Shown one piece after another: positions 8,151 through 16,799 of a DNA stretch of 39,213 nucleotides. A model generated the notes under the pieces. It was not told the DNA's origin. It did no database searches and worked only from the letters and a program-made list of their open reading frames with translations. The position numbers and the translations under genes were made by a program. Positions within the stretch are counted from its first letter, which is position 1, and the number at the start of each line of letters is the position of its first letter. Source of the stretch: Gammaproteobacteria bacterium (GTDB taxonomy: Bacteria; Pseudomonadota; Gammaproteobacteria; JAJFKG01). The stretch lies in assembly GCA_021156325.1 (NCBI GenBank), contig JAJNDI010000008.1:1-39213 (forward strand), in the 5' to 3' direction.

Positions 8151-8504
8151 TCAACGATTTCTCTCAATGCAAATTTCAACAAACTTTGCTTGCTTCACAG
8201 CAGCCGGTTTTCGCAAATGCAAACGCAGTGATGACACAGCGTCATACTCTAACAAATGGGCAGCGATCTCTTCAGCCAACGCTTCTATCAAATAACAGCG
8301 CAAAGAGCCCACAAATTTGCGCAACTTTTCACTCAATTGATCATAATCCAGCGCATCCGTTAAGGAATCCGTTTGAGCAGCTTTATTGTGAGAGAGCTTT
8401 AAGTGTAAATCGAGTTCTACAGATTGCTGCAATTGCCGTTCCCACTCATGCACTCCAATAATAGTAGGGATTGTTAAGCCGATAATAGATAAAGTATCTG
8501 TCAT
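8151..8504 (-). CDS. folB: Dihydroneopterin aldolase
   Basis: FolB cleaves 7,8-dihydroneopterin to 6-hydroxymethyl-dihydropterin in folate synthesis. The 117-residue length and the pattern fit the family: LSIIGLTIPTIIGVHEWER at the N-terminus (Glu of HEWE being a conserved binding residue), ALDYDQLSEKLRKF around 51-64, LIEALAEEIAAHLL with the pterin-binding Glu, and RKPAAVKQAKFVEICIER near the end containing the conserved Lys. Its ATG overlaps the stop of the upstream adenosine deaminase-like gene as ATGA, so translation is coupled. It faces ptsP with a gap of only six bases, and no terminator hairpin fits between them. Confidence 0.92.
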   Translation of the reverse strand: MTDTLSIIGLTIPTIIGVHEWERQLQQSVELDLHLKLSHNKAAQTDSLTDALDYDQLSEKLRKFVGSLRCYLIEALAEEIAAHLLEYDAVSSLRLHLRKPAAVKQAKFVEICIERNR

Positions 8505-10042
8505 ACATCAAACTGCTTTTCAAAGGCTGCAAATTCATTTAAAACCCGCCATTGCATCATTGCTTTTTCACTTTGATTTAAAAAAGCCTGACATGTTGTA
8601 GACACAGGCAGTTTATCGACGGTATCTTTCTCACAAGCCGCTACCTTTTTTCCCAAAGCGGCATTTTCCCACAGGCTTAAGCCCTGCAAAAAGCTGTAAG
8701 TAATACTGTTATTAACCATCTGCTTGATAGTTGCATACGGTAAACGATAACGATAAGCAGCCAATACAAACTCTTGATTGGCATTGGTGCGAAGAATACC
8801 CGGATCATCGCGTGATAATGCCACAGGAACGCCCTGCTGGAGATAGAGCATCAGGGGTGAATCCTTGCCTTTGACACCCAGGATCGTTTCATTACTCGTT
8901 AAATTGACTTCCGCTAAAATGCCGTTATCGCGCATTTGTTTTAAAATCTCAGCACTATTGTCTTCTTCTGCAATATCGACACCATGACCGATCCGTTTGG
9001 CATTACCAATATTAATCGCTTGATCAATGTGATTTCGTAATCCCTGCGGCGGCACCAATGCAGACGTTAACTCTCCTGCATGCAGCGTTATTTTTACATC
9101 CGGATATTGTTGATGTAAGAAATGTACCCAACGCATATGCATTGTATAATCATGCATAGCCGGATAAGCATCTTCTGGCCCGACAAGATTGATCCCCACT
9201 ACCCGCTGATCTTGTTGTGCCAAGAGAAAGCCTGTTAATAACCCGGTAAAAACCTGAGCGGAGGTGCCGTTTCGAAAGGCGGCATATTGATAACGCACTT
9301 CGACTTGACAAGCGGGCATCGGATTAGGCCTATCACAGCCTAAGCGTTGACGCATCGTTTTTTCATCTTCAGTCAATTCACGTTGAATAGCCTCCACGAT
9401 TTTGGCTATGCCGCTTTTCAACAGCGATTGCCGCATAACTTGCGGATCGGTTGTATGGGGAATACTGCCTGCTAATTTCAATACGTCGTCTTGTTCGTTT
9501 AAGACACTCAATTCCAGGTAATCAACTTTTTCGTTAGCAGCTTCTTCCACTTCGCTCGCAAGCACGGCTCCCCGAAAAGTATTTTGAAGATGAAAAAACT
9601 TGTCAAAAGCATTAAAGAAATGATCATGCGCAGTTTCTGTATTAGAGGGAACAAAATTTCGCATCGACCACGCATCAATAATTTTATTATATAAAACAGG
9701 TTGATTGGGTATATTCATTAAACGCCGATAATTAGGGCATTGATCCCCTTCTGTTGAAATGCGGTAAGTGTTGGGGTTGATACAAAATTTTGCTTTTGCC
9801 CCAATGTCGAGAAGATTTTCAGGGAAATCACCTCCCATAAAATGCTCGTGCAACATGCCGCCTTTGGGCATTTTTTCAAAAAAGACGCGCAACGCTTCTG
9901 GATCTCGCAAAATCTGCTGATAATAAGCGCTGGTTTTATCCGCTGGCGTGATAGTCGTAGTGTTAATGGTAGTAATCTCAGCGCTACCTGTGGCACTGAT
10001 AAAGACAGCAAATAATGATAAAAAGACAATCTTAAAGCGCAT
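8501..10042 (-). CDS. Secreted adenosine deaminase-family protein
   Basis: A 513-residue metal-dependent deaminase of the adenosine deaminase family, probably converting adenosine or a related nucleoside to inosine outside the cytoplasm. An N-terminal signal peptide is plain (MRFKIVFLSLFAVFISATGS, cleavage near residue 20). The metal and catalytic residues are present: HEH at 65-67, HAGE at 321-324 with the proton-relay Glu, RIGHGVD with His353, and SRDDP with Asp412-Asp413. Length and the long N-terminal extension resemble the ADGF/CECR1 type rather than cytosolic Add. It ends in an ATGA overlap with folB. Ninety bases separate it from batD. For an intracellular organism, periplasmic adenosine deamination would suit purine salvage; that is inference. 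Confidence 0.85.
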   Translation of the reverse strand: MRFKIVFLSLFAVFISATGSAEITTINTTTITPADKTSAYYQQILRDPEALRVFFEKMPKGGMLHEHFMGGDFPENLLDIGAKAKFCINPNTYRISTEGDQCPNYRRLMNIPNQPVLYNKIIDAWSMRNFVPSNTETAHDHFFNAFDKFFHLQNTFRGAVLASEVEEAANEKVDYLELSVLNEQDDVLKLAGSIPHTTDPQVMRQSLLKSGIAKIVEAIQRELTEDEKTMRQRLGCDRPNPMPACQVEVRYQYAAFRNGTSAQVFTGLLTGFLLAQQDQRVVGINLVGPEDAYPAMHDYTMHMRWVHFLHQQYPDVKITLHAGELTSALVPPQGLRNHIDQAINIGNAKRIGHGVDIAEEDNSAEILKQMRDNGILAEVNLTSNETILGVKGKDSPLMLYLQQGVPVALSRDDPGILRTNANQEFVLAAYRYRLPYATIKQMVNNSITYSFLQGLSLWENAALGKKVAACEKDTVDKLPVSTTCQAFLNQSEKAMMQWRVLNEFAAFEKQFDV

Positions 10043-10049
10043 ACCCCTC

Positions 10050-10082
10050 CTTCATTCTTCCTTTAAAAAAAGATGAATGAAG
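10050..10082 (-). promoter_or_regulatory. Stem-loop in the leader of the adenosine deaminase-like gene
   Basis: A perfect 8-bp inverted repeat, CTTCATTC (10050-10057) and GAATGAAG (10075-10082), encloses a 17-base A/T-rich loop. On the minus strand it ends directly before GGAGGGGT, the ribosome-binding site of the gene starting at 10042. It also lies after the batD stop, so it could be a weak terminator or a leader structure affecting initiation. Confidence 0.4.
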
Positions 10083-10132
10083 CAATGTTATCAGAATAAT
10101 GATATTTATAATAGGCCTATTGGATAACTTTT

Positions 10133-11530
10133 TTATTCATATAATGTTGGCAATGAAGAGCCTTTATCGGATGGCCTTTTTTTCAAATTCTTTTTGTGTC
10201 TACTTAAAAACCGCCACAGGATTAAAGTCATTATCCACAACACAGCAAATACCATTGTCCCTATGTTGATAAACTCTTTTCTAAGAAGAATAGTAGTGTT
10301 AATATTATTTGCCTCGTTAGCCTTTTGTTCCAGGCTAAGTGTATTAGCCGTGTTTTCTGCAGGATTTCCTGGTAATACATTAACAATACGAGCGGACAAT
10401 TGAGCTGTTTTCATTTTTTGAGACTCAACATCAAACCAATTCAGCGTTATTGCAGGCAGCGTTAGCTTACCCGCTTTCGTCGGAATATAAGCAATCTTCT
10501 CTTCCCGAAGTCCTACAAGCCCTTTTTCAGTGAGTTTATTGTCAAGTACCGGCTTATCAGGATAAGTATTCATATCAGCGACAGTGAGAAGATTTAAAGG
10601 CGGCAATTGCTCAGCAGAAAGGTTATCTGCCTGAAGGATGATCGTTCGTGTCAGCGCCTCTCCTTGGTGAAAAACAGGAGGATCAATTGACCACTGTTCT
10701 CTTAAAATCACATTACTGCTTGGCAGCCACCATTGACCGCTCGCTTCTGAAGGTTTGGGATTAACATGAAGATGAACGGCCGGCGCAATCGCTTGTACCG
10801 GTATGGTTTCAATAAACCCTCCACTGGTTATTGCCTTTTCGGTAGGAGAAGCAGCGGCTTCTCCTATAAAGACAGGCGGTCGTGGTGTCAAATCACCGCT
10901 TATTTTAGGCAGTAAAAGATAACGCCGTTCAATAGTATGATAGGTTTTTCCTTCCCGGGCTAGTTCATCATTTTTATCTTCTCCCAAACGCGTCACTACC
11001 AGATTGCTCCCTTCTGGATGACTCAATTCTCCTCTGACTAATTCTCCTTCATAGAATATCTTTACACTGTAGATGATCGGCATATCAATATAAAACGCTT
11101 TAGGGGAAAGGGAGGTTTCTATAAAAGCCGTTTGGGCAGGTTTTCCTGTCGACAGTTGAGACCCTGTTTTATTCACTTGCAAAACCAGGGCCTTTGTTTT
11201 TTCACTGCCTATCGTCAAGGGTGGAATGGCGAGTATCCCCGTATTTTTGGGAAGTAACGTTAATGTCCATTGAGTTTTCGCCGATGTTTTTCCATTGAGG
11301 ATTTGGATTTCGCTGCCTCGGCCTACGCCGTAAATATAAAAGTCCTGTTCCAAGGGCTTTAGATCCGGATTACTATGGGTATCTTTATCACCGTTCCACG
11401 TTAAAATAAGTTGTACCATATTATTTTCATCGACCCTATTTTTGGATAAACGTGCATCAGCGGCCATCGCAAGAGATCCCATCAAGACAAGAGAAAAGAA
11501 ACATACCGTTTTCGGAATAAATTTTTTCAT
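10133..11530 (-). CDS. batD: BatD-like oxygen-tolerance protein
   Basis: A 465-residue exported membrane protein of the BatD family, last gene of the MoxR/Bat operon. It has a signal peptide (MKKFIPKTVCFFSLVLMGSL, cleavage after AMA), a large beta-rich periplasmic region that begins ADARLSKNRVDENNMVQLIL and includes the family's QTQWTL-like AKTQWTLTLLPKNTG segment, and a single transmembrane helix near residue 425-445 (TMVFAVLWIMTLILW) followed by a basic tail. BatD proteins are thought to work with BatA/B/C at the inner membrane; the biochemical role is unresolved. The start overlaps the BatC-like stop as ATGA, so expression is coupled. The gene is not followed by another Bat component; a hairpin and the deaminase gene come next. 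Confidence 0.88.
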   Translation of the reverse strand: MKKFIPKTVCFFSLVLMGSLAMAADARLSKNRVDENNMVQLILTWNGDKDTHSNPDLKPLEQDFYIYGVGRGSEIQILNGKTSAKTQWTLTLLPKNTGILAIPPLTIGSEKTKALVLQVNKTGSQLSTGKPAQTAFIETSLSPKAFYIDMPIIYSVKIFYEGELVRGELSHPEGSNLVVTRLGEDKNDELAREGKTYHTIERRYLLLPKISGDLTPRPPVFIGEAAASPTEKAITSGGFIETIPVQAIAPAVHLHVNPKPSEASGQWWLPSSNVILREQWSIDPPVFHQGEALTRTIILQADNLSAEQLPPLNLLTVADMNTYPDKPVLDNKLTEKGLVGLREEKIAYIPTKAGKLTLPAITLNWFDVESQKMKTAQLSARIVNVLPGNPAENTANTLSLEQKANEANNINTTILLRKEFINIGTMVFAVLWIMTLILWRFLSRHKKNLKKRPSDKGSSLPTLYE

Positions 11531-12189
11531 GAAGCCTCCTGAGCCGCCGTACTCAATTGCCGATAATGATCCCGTAAGAATTTTTGCCGCAATAACCCGC
11601 CTGGATCATCTATAATAGCAGCTAACCATTGCTGATCGGCTGCTGGTAATGCTGGTCCTTCAGGATGTGCTGCAGCAGCTTGAGAAGTCGATTTTTCTCT
11701 TGGCGGTTGTGGAGATTGTGCTTCTTTGGGAGGTTCTTTCGATAGGCGGGATGGTTGATTTTGCTGTGCAGGATTGTTTTGACTCGAACTTTGTTTTTGC
11801 TGCTGCAATAATTTCTTCACTAATTCCCGATTAAATAAAGCATCTTGATTATCAGGCTTTTCAGCTAATGCGCTGTTATAAGCCTCTATTGCGGCTTGAT
11901 AATTCGCTAACTTTGCCAATGCATTACCGCGGTTATAATCAATATCAGTGATATTTAATCCTTGCCAGCTAGCTAAAGCTGCTTGATAATCTCCTGCACG
12001 ATACCACGCCATTCCTTGATGCATTTTATCGGAAAACAAACGCGCTGCAACCGCTGGTTGTCCTTTTTTCAACGCCCGTTCTGCCTGGCCGTCACGTGTC
12101 AGAAAGATATCTTCCCACGAAAAAGCAAAAACAGATAAGGGATATGAAATGGTTATTAACAAAAGCAGTGTCAACAATATTCGTCTCAT
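11527..12189 (-). CDS. batC: BatC-like TPR protein
   Basis: A 220-residue protein with a signal peptide or N-terminal anchor (MRRILLTLLLLITISYPLSV) and TPR repeats from about residue 50 to 120 (AWYRAGDYQAALASW, NRGNALAKLANYQAAIEAYN, PDNQDALFNRELV). A Gln/Pro/Ser-rich low-complexity linker follows, then a conserved-looking tail LPAADQQWLAAIIDDPGGLL near the end, as found in BatB/BatC C-terminal regions. The ATG at 12189 is chosen because it overlaps the upstream stop as ATGA, the same coupling as at the other junctions; longer versions starting upstream lie inside the batB frame. It is probably the adaptor between the VWA proteins and BatD. Confidence 0.85.
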   Translation of the reverse strand: MRRILLTLLLLITISYPLSVFAFSWEDIFLTRDGQAERALKKGQPAVAARLFSDKMHQGMAWYRAGDYQAALASWQGLNITDIDYNRGNALAKLANYQAAIEAYNSALAEKPDNQDALFNRELVKKLLQQQKQSSSQNNPAQQNQPSRLSKEPPKEAQSPQPPREKSTSQAAAAHPEGPALPAADQQWLAAIIDDPGGLLRQKFLRDHYRQLSTAAQEAS

Positions 12190-13217
12190 GGGGCACATAC
12201 CTCCGATAAAACCCCTCGCCTGAAACAACACAATACAATACACAATAGCGGTAAAATAAACCATCGGCCTTGATCGCGCCAGGCTTGGATCCGGGCTTTG
12301 TGAGCAGTTTTTTGAAAGTTATGTCCACTCACACCAGTATTTAAAAGAGCTTGAATATCGCTTTCATCCCCGCGAAAAACAGTGAGTTGGCCTTCTCCTG
12401 ATTTGGCTAATGCCTTTAAGCTCATGATATCCAGATGATTTAGGACAATATTGCCTTCATCATCTTTCGCTAATTGCTGATTAGGCAGCATGATGGGAGA
12501 GCCTTCTGCTGTCCCTATACCCAATACCGATAAGTGAATACCGTTTGCCGATAAGGCTTTTGCTGCTTTCAGATCAGCGTCTCTTGCCTGACCGCTTGTG
12601 ATCAATAAGATGTCTTGAGGAGAGCCTTTTTCTATTTGAGACTGCTGCAACAATTGCTGTGCTGCTTGCAAGGCAGAGCTAATAGAATGACCTTGTACCG
12701 GCATGATATCGGGAGAAAGACTGGGAATCATTTCTGCAATGGTACGGGTATCTTCCGTTAAAGGAGACACGACATACGCTTCTTTGGCAAACGCTATCAT
12801 TCCCGTTTGTCCTTCTTGAAAACGAGCCAGAAGATCACGCACTTTATAGCGTGCTCGTGTTAAGCGATCCGGTTTAATGTCGTTAGCATACATCGCCGTT
12901 GACAGATCCAATATCACTACCCGAGATAGATTTTTCTGATAAAGCGGTATGCCGCTTTGGCGCCAGGCGGGGCTGCTTAACGCAAGCACGGCGGATAACA
13001 AGGCTAACAAAAGAAAATAATCTCTCCATTGTGATTTCCTTTTACCGTCTTCTTTCATCAACGCTTTTAATAAAACCGGCTCACAAACAGCTTGCCAGGC
13101 GTGAGGAAGCTTTGAACTTTGTTTAATTAAAATCCACAATAAAAGAACGGGAATAGCTGCCCCTAGCCACAGGGGATGCAAAAAATGAAAAGCTTGTACT
13201 TCAGTGATCCAGGACAT
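12186..13217 (-). CDS. batB: BatB-like von Willebrand A membrane protein with altered MIDAS
   Basis: A 343-residue protein with two N-terminal membrane helices (about 17-31 and 66-82), a VWA domain (about 98-300) and a C-terminal helix (about 315-333). The fold matches BatB, but the metal-ion-dependent adhesion site is not canonical: DLSTA (104-108) has Ala where the last Ser of DxSxS should be, and the later TDG motif reads TSG with Ser at 208 in place of Asp. The Thr of the second loop (PLTEDT, Thr154) is kept. Metal binding is therefore likely weakened or lost, unlike in the neighbour BatA. The gene overlaps batA by 17 bases and batC by 4. Assignment to BatB rests on order and architecture. 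Confidence 0.87.
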   Translation of the reverse strand: MSWITEVQAFHFLHPLWLGAAIPVLLLWILIKQSSKLPHAWQAVCEPVLLKALMKEDGKRKSQWRDYFLLLALLSAVLALSSPAWRQSGIPLYQKNLSRVVILDLSTAMYANDIKPDRLTRARYKVRDLLARFQEGQTGMIAFAKEAYVVSPLTEDTRTIAEMIPSLSPDIMPVQGHSISSALQAAQQLLQQSQIEKGSPQDILLITSGQARDADLKAAKALSANGIHLSVLGIGTAEGSPIMLPNQQLAKDDEGNIVLNHLDIMSLKALAKSGEGQLTVFRGDESDIQALLNTGVSGHNFQKTAHKARIQAWRDQGRWFILPLLCIVLCCFRRGVLSEVCAP

Positions 13218-14217
13218 TATGTAATCTCCGCCTTGTCAACGATCTCTGAACAGGCCGTGATAAAAACCCCAGGATAATTAAAAAAGCAGCTAACAATGGC
13301 CAATGATATAACGGCGTGACAGGGCGATAGGCTGTACTTTCAGCAGTGACCGGTTCCAAATCATTCAAGCGTTGATAGGCTTCAACCAAAGAGGCTGGAT
13401 TATCTGCGCGAAAGAATAATCCTCCTGTGAGATCAGCAATCGTTTTTAATGTATGAGGATCAAGATCGCTCGATTGCTGCCTATATTGAACCCCAAAGGG
13501 GGTATCAACAGGAATTTTATCTCCGCCTAATCCGATCGTATAAATGCGTATATGGTTTTTTGCAGCCATTTTTGCTGCTTGGATGGGATCGGCACCTGCA
13601 TTGGATGCGCCATCGGTGAGTAATACCAATACCCGGGCATTTTGAGGCAGCGCTGATAACCGTTTAACGGCCGCTCCAATCGCATCTCCTATAGCGGTAC
13701 GCTGCCCTGCTAATCCGATAGTGGCATCCTCTAATTGAGCTTTCACTGTTTTACGATCATAAGTTAAAGGCGTCTGCAAATAAGCGCGGCTGCCAAATAA
13801 AATAAGGCCTAAACGATCACCTTCTCGTTTGTCAATAAAGCGTTTAGCAACCGCTTTAACTAAACTTAACCTGTCGTATCTTTTACCTTTAACCAGCATA
13901 TCGGGCGTTTCCATCGAACCTGAGACATCGATGGCTAATAAAATATTGCGGCCTGCGCGAGCCATTTGAATCGGCTTACCTAACCATTGCGGGCCAGCCA
14001 AAGCACAGACTCCTAAAACCCATACTAAACAAGCTAATAATCTACTTAATCGGTATTTTCTTACTCTTGCTTTCTTCTCACACAGGGTCTTTATGTCAGC
14101 ATAAAAAGGTAATATTAATGCGGGTTGTGAAGACCTTTTTGCAGGAGGAATCAGTAACCATACCAGCAGAGGTAAAGGTAATAAAAACCACGCTACGGGT
14201 GTTGCAAACTCAAACAC
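13201..14217 (-). CDS. batA: BatA-like von Willebrand A membrane protein
   Basis: A 338-residue inner-membrane protein: two N-terminal helices (about 7-23 and 57-75), a VWA domain (about 90-290) and a C-terminal helix near 307-323. The MIDAS is complete: DVSGS at 97-101, Thr152 in QTPLTYD and Asp202 in LLTDGAS. VWA domains with intact MIDAS bind a divalent metal to grip partner proteins; here the likely partners are MoxR and the other Bat proteins. The start is GTG, and it lies 8 bases inside the end of the DUF4381 gene. The product keeps the C-terminal PLYHWPLLAAFLIILGF helix typical of the family. Confidence 0.9.
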   Translation of the reverse strand: MFEFATPVAWFLLPLPLLVWLLIPPAKRSSQPALILPFYADIKTLCEKKARVRKYRLSRLLACLVWVLGVCALAGPQWLGKPIQMARAGRNILLAIDVSGSMETPDMLVKGKRYDRLSLVKAVAKRFIDKREGDRLGLILFGSRAYLQTPLTYDRKTVKAQLEDATIGLAGQRTAIGDAIGAAVKRLSALPQNARVLVLLTDGASNAGADPIQAAKMAAKNHIRIYTIGLGGDKIPVDTPFGVQYRQQSSDLDPHTLKTIADLTGGLFFRADNPASLVEAYQRLNDLEPVTAESTAYRPVTPLYHWPLLAAFLIILGFLSRPVQRSLTRRRLHNVLDH

Positions 14218-14680
14218 AGACTTTTTTCATCCATTTTTTAACACAAAAGAAAAGCGCTTCCCAATCAAGATCGATAGAGGAGCAATAAGGGCCTTCTGCC
14301 AGGTAAGAGCCGGGGCTTTGTATAAAAACCGCCGTATTTCCAGTCTTATTTAAAAAATCAAGCCAAGCTTCACCGTGTAAACAAGCCACTGCTTTTCGAG
14401 AAAATCGGCTTAAGGCTACTCTTCGCATTAATATTGATAAATCAGCGAGTCCATTATACGACTGATTTTCTTTTTGTTTTAATTCAATCTCTGCCAGGAT
14501 TTGTAAAGCTTCTTCTAACGCAGTAGAACAACGCCGACGCCGCCAATAATAAAGCCCTATGAGACTAAGCAGAATAATAAAACCCAATACGGTAACCAAA
14601 AGCGATAGGGGCTGCCCTGCAGACACAGAGGCTGGCATATGTAAGTCACGTAATTGCGATAAAATGGCTGATGGATCCAT
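14210..14680 (-). CDS. DUF4381 membrane protein of the Bat operon
   Basis: A 156-residue protein with one transmembrane helix early on (about 26-46: LLVTVLGFIILLSLIGLYY followed by RRRR) and a soluble helical domain with NGLADLSILMRRVALSRF and LHGEAWLDFLN, the hallmarks of DUF4381 proteins found between DUF58 and BatA genes. The ATG at 14680 (MDPSAILSQLRDLHMP) shares a base with the TAA of the DUF58 gene (TAATG), which is why I prefer it to a start further upstream. The molecular role is not known; its constant place in the operon suggests it helps assemble the VWA complex in the membrane. Confidence 0.85.
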   Translation of the reverse strand: MDPSAILSQLRDLHMPASVSAGQPLSLLVTVLGFIILLSLIGLYYWRRRRCSTALEEALQILAEIELKQKENQSYNGLADLSILMRRVALSRFSRKAVACLHGEAWLDFLNKTGNTAVFIQSPGSYLAEGPYCSSIDLDWEALFFCVKKWMKKVCV

Positions 14681-15609
14681 TAAGCCCTCACCTTGGTAGA
14701 ATAACTTTGCTTTCCAAACCATTGTAACAATCGGGCTTCTAGTGAGTCTGCGGTATTAACCCACAAGAAAGGGATCTTAACAGGTTCAAGGATCTGTTTG
14801 ATTTTATCAAGACGCCCGGTAAATTGTGCTTCATATTGCTTACAAAAATCCAAAGAATCAGTATTCATCAACATTTGTTCGAACCCATTGCTAATCGGAT
14901 ATTGATTAGCAGCAGGCGCTTTCATCTCGACAGCATCAAACAAACAAATGCTTACTACATCATTATGTAAGCGCAATTGCTGCAAATACGGTTTGCTGTC
15001 TTCATTGAGATCTCTAAAGTCACTGATAATAAATAACAGACTGCCCGGACGCATAACTCGTAATAAACGAGATAACGCTTTATTAAAATAATGAGATCCC
15101 TCTGATGCGGCAGGTTTTAGAGATTGTAAACTTAGCGCTTTTAACAAGGGAAAAATACCCTGCTGCCTTCTCGCTGTTCGTATATCAGTATGATACTGAT
15201 GAGAAAAAACAAGGCCGCCGATTTGATCATTTTGCAATACAGCTGCCCACGCTAAAGTCGCTGCCATTTTAGCGGCGATAACCGATTTAAACGCTATTCG
15301 CGTTCCAAAAAACAAAGAAGCGCTGAGATCAACCGCTAACCACACAGGCCGTTCACGTTCACTTTGATAGCATTTAATATGAGGTTTGCCTGTGCGGGCT
15401 GTGACCCGCCACTCCATGCTGCGTACATCATCGCCATATTGATAGTGCCTGAGTTCAGAAAAATCGATGCCTCTTGCACGAAAGGCGGAGGGGTATTGCC
15501 CATTCCCCTGACTTAAAGTACGTAATCCTCGGGTGAGATCCAATTGACGTGCTGCGTGTTGACACGCCAGTAATTGGGTTAAGCTGATGTATGTTAAACC
15601 GTCTGACAT
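14680..15609 (-). CDS. DUF58 protein with VWA-like fold
   Basis: A 309-residue soluble protein with the DUF58 signature: RARGIDFSELRHYQYGDD, RSMEWRVTARTGKP, then YQSERERPVWLAVDLSAS, the last five residues giving a DxSxS-type metal site. The C-terminal half holds the rest of the VWA-like sheet (GSLLFIISDFRDL). DUF58 proteins sit between MoxR and BatA in this operon type and are probably the first VWA-like partner of the MoxR ATPase. I take ATG 15609; an ATG-less extension upstream would translate the palindromic repeat at 15614-15663. The GGGGGGA of that repeat is the only Shine-Dalgarno-like sequence near this start. Confidence 0.9.
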   Translation of the reverse strand: MSDGLTYISLTQLLACQHAARQLDLTRGLRTLSQGNGQYPSAFRARGIDFSELRHYQYGDDVRSMEWRVTARTGKPHIKCYQSERERPVWLAVDLSASLFFGTRIAFKSVIAAKMAATLAWAAVLQNDQIGGLVFSHQYHTDIRTARRQQGIFPLLKALSLQSLKPAASEGSHYFNKALSRLLRVMRPGSLLFIISDFRDLNEDSKPYLQQLRLHNDVVSICLFDAVEMKAPAANQYPISNGFEQMLMNTDSLDFCKQYEAQFTGRLDKIKQILEPVKIPFLWVNTADSLEARLLQWFGKQSYSTKVRA

Positions 15610-15613
15610 GATC

Positions 15614-15663
15614 TTAAATCCCCCCGCCGCACTCTCTGCGACGACCCCCTTTTGCAAAGGGGA
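15614..15663 (+). repeat. GC-rich double-hairpin repeat, copy 1 (inside the moxR-bat operon)
   Basis: This copy reads TTAAATCCCCCC, a variable core that can pair (CCGCA with TGCGA-type ends), then CCCCCTTTTGCAAAGGGG. It belongs to the family also at 21139, 30341, 32281, 35484 and 35558. It fills the only non-overlapping junction of the moxR-bat operon, between the moxR stop and the DUF58 start. Confidence 0.75.
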
Positions 15664-15677
15664 CACGCTCCAATATA

Positions 15678-16712
15678 CTATGGCACCACTACGTTTTGCA
15701 GCAGCTCATTAATAAAGTGATCGGTGGTTATGCCTTCTGCCTGCGCTTCAAAACTTAATAAAATGCGATGCCGTAATACATCGTGCGCAATAGCGTGGAT
15801 ATCTTCTGGCGTAACATAATCACGCTGTGATAAAAAGGCATGCGCCCGAGCAACCTTGTCAAGCGCAATGGTCGCGCGAGGACTCGCACCATAACGAAGC
15901 CAACGTTTGGCATCAGCAGAAATATAATCGGGATAACGCGTTGCATGTACCAATTGTACGATATATTCTGACAATGCTTCGCTCATGTGACAGTGCAATA
16001 CGGCGTGACGAGCTTCAAAAACAGCTTGCTGTGAGATCAGCGGTTCTGTTGGGGCAGAAGCAGCTGTTTCCTGCTTTAAGGCTTCTTCGCGTGCCAATTG
16101 TAAAATAGCCCGTTCTGCTTGAAGAGGCGGATAACCAATTTTGATATACATTAAAAAGCGATCTAATTGCGCTTCAGGTAAAGGATAGGTTCCTTCTTGT
16201 TCGATGGGATTTTGAGTAGCCATCACGAGAAATAAAGAAGGCAGGGGATAAGTTTTACGGCCTATCGTCACTTGACGTTCAGCCATAGCCTCCAGCAAAG
16301 CAGATTGTACTTTGGCCGGAGCGCGGTTAATTTCATCGGCTAAAACAATATTGTGAAACAGAGGCCCTTCTTGAAAATGAAAAGTCCCGGTTTGCGGGTA
16401 GTAAATGTCCGTGCCCGTTAAATCACCGGGTAATAAATCCGGTGTAAATTGTATTCGATGAAAACGACTTTCAACCACTTCGGCTAACGCTTTGACTGCA
16501 CTCGTTTTGGCAAGCCCGGGAGCGCCTTCCACTAACAGATGACCATCCGCAATAAGGGCTATTAATAAACGCTTGGTTAGTTTGTGTTGACCAATGATCC
16601 GGTGATTTAACCTTTCTAATGCCCTTTGCAAGAGCTGGGATGCAGAAGTAACAGAAAGCGGTAAAGGGCTGCGCGGGTTTAACACACAATGCGGGTTTTC
16701 TTTAGGCTGCAT
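15678..16712 (-). CDS. moxR: MoxR-family AAA+ ATPase
   Basis: A 344-residue AAA+ ATPase, first gene of the Bat operon. Walker A is GAPGLAKT at 63-70, Walker B LADEINRAP around 124-132, sensor 1 VMATQNPIEQEGTYPLPEAQ near 193-212 with the arginine finger region LDRFLMY after it, and the lid domain ends in SPRATIALDKVARAHAFL, all typical of MoxR. MoxR ATPases act as chaperones that activate or mature partner proteins through VWA-domain adaptors, which here are the DUF58, BatA and BatB products downstream. The first 20 residues are poorly conserved and the start could be a little later. It is divergent from djlA, with 87 bases between them holding the promoters. Confidence 0.94.
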   Translation of the reverse strand: MQPKENPHCVLNPRSPLPLSVTSASQLLQRALERLNHRIIGQHKLTKRLLIALIADGHLLVEGAPGLAKTSAVKALAEVVESRFHRIQFTPDLLPGDLTGTDIYYPQTGTFHFQEGPLFHNIVLADEINRAPAKVQSALLEAMAERQVTIGRKTYPLPSLFLVMATQNPIEQEGTYPLPEAQLDRFLMYIKIGYPPLQAERAILQLAREEALKQETAASAPTEPLISQQAVFEARHAVLHCHMSEALSEYIVQLVHATRYPDYISADAKRWLRYGASPRATIALDKVARAHAFLSQRDYVTPEDIHAIAHDVLRHRILLSFEAQAEGITTDHFINELLQNVVVP

Positions 16713-16799
16713 AAGCGGTTCTTTCCCTATAAATAATTCCTATTAACTGAATTATAACGGATTTTTTCTTTTTTGGATTCAGTGGTATCCTATAGAACT

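Noticed and set aside
12190-12264. A longer batC beginning at 12264
   Set aside because: The added segment lies wholly within batB, whereas ATG 12189 gives a proper signal sequence and the ATGA overlap seen elsewhere in the operon.
16773-16799. A longer djlA beginning at TTG 16773
   Set aside because: The extra residues are unlike the family, whose N-terminus begins with the membrane motif encoded from ATG 16800.
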